Shown here piece by piece: positions 47,252 through 47,336 of a stretch of DNA of 47,336 nucleotides. Below the pieces are notes generated by a model, which worked only from the letters and a program-made list of their open reading frames with translations, did not search any database and was not told where the DNA came from. The stretch comes from an uncultured Lachnospiraceae bacterium (GTDB lineage Bacteria; Bacillota; Clostridia; Lachnospirales; Lachnospiraceae), in NCBI GenBank assembly GCA_910579805.1, contig CAJTWM010000030.1, forward strand, positions 1 through 47,336. Direction: 5' to 3'. The stretch's first letter is position 1. Each line of letters opens with the position of its first letter. The translations under genes were made by a program, and so were the position numbers.

Positions 47252-47292
47252 GAATAAATGCGTTTTACTTTTTACAGAACACGCACTTATTC
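47252..47292. repeat. inverted repeat near the right edge
   Basis: GAATAAATGCG (47252-47262) / CGCACTTATTC (47282-47292), one mismatch. An AGGAGG lies downstream at about 47305 on the plus strand, but no ORF starts before the window ends. Confidence 0.4.
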
Positions 47293-47336
47293 GTCATTTT
47301 TGCAGGAGGTAGTTGATATAAAGAATGGTATAAAGT

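Noticed and set aside
1..47336. tRNA, rRNA or CRISPR features
   Set aside because: No cloverleaf with a TTCRANNC arm, no rRNA signature and no regularly spaced repeat array was seen.

Overview
The window looks like chromosome of a spore-forming Lachnospiraceae-type Firmicute. The evidence is a complete spoIIAA-spoIIAB-sigF operon, spoVA genes, a T-box in front of valS, strong AGGAGG-type ribosome sites, TTGACA/TATAAT promoters with 17-bp spacers, and small Clostridia-specific families such as PadR/DUF1700/DUF4097. No rRNA, tRNA or CRISPR array was seen.

Layout. 1-2056: a truncated LysM peptide, a frameshifted gene relic, a DHH phosphoesterase and a small unannotated acidic gene. 2257-3888: a HAD phosphatase fused to a CPBP membrane protease. 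4034-10674: glutamate synthase gltB-gltD behind a 380-nt leader with an attenuator-like terminator. 10854-13553: a chemotaxis receptor and asnA. 13694-19884: a DNA-repair cluster made of a radical SAM protein and its DUF4130 partner under an SOS-like operator, an HPr-like protein, a nuclease-XPD/DinG helicase fusion, and convergent endonuclease IV. 19906-21216: a cytosolic GH13 enzyme. 21217-21988: a gene-free stretch with a hairpin-rich repeat and a tight DnaA-box cluster, followed by a PadR promoter with tandem operator-like repeats. 21989-25650: the padR-DUF1700-DUF4097 operon convergent with a pyridoxamine kinase and ECF S-component pair. 25967-30812: a hybrid histidine kinase, then T-box-valS. 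31030-35428: a FapA-family protein, folC, a 48-aa gene and a zinc-ribbon TPR membrane protein. 35618-38014: the spoIIA operon and a HAD phosphatase. 38393-43639: an acidic repeat lipoprotein and a 1565-aa secreted transglutaminase-like repeat protein. 43857-45720: spoVAB, spoVAA and spoVAC. 45785-47336: remnants of an integrative or mobilizable element (relaxase start, an attenuated leader, small ORFs) where spoVAD would be expected.

How the parts work together. Nitrogen assimilation is represented by gltBD and asnA, vitamin B6 salvage by the kinase and S component, DNA repair by the SOS-like radical SAM pair, helicase-nuclease and endonuclease IV, and spore formation by sigF control and the spoVA channel. 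Several regulatory structures stand out: the gltB leader, the SOS-like box, the DnaA boxes, the PadR operator repeats, a terminator buried inside the convergent kinase gene, tandem GATAC-N3-GTATC palindromes, a small dispersed repeat family that supplies ribosome sites, and the attenuated leader in the mobile remnant. All assignments come from reading the sequence; no database search was run.
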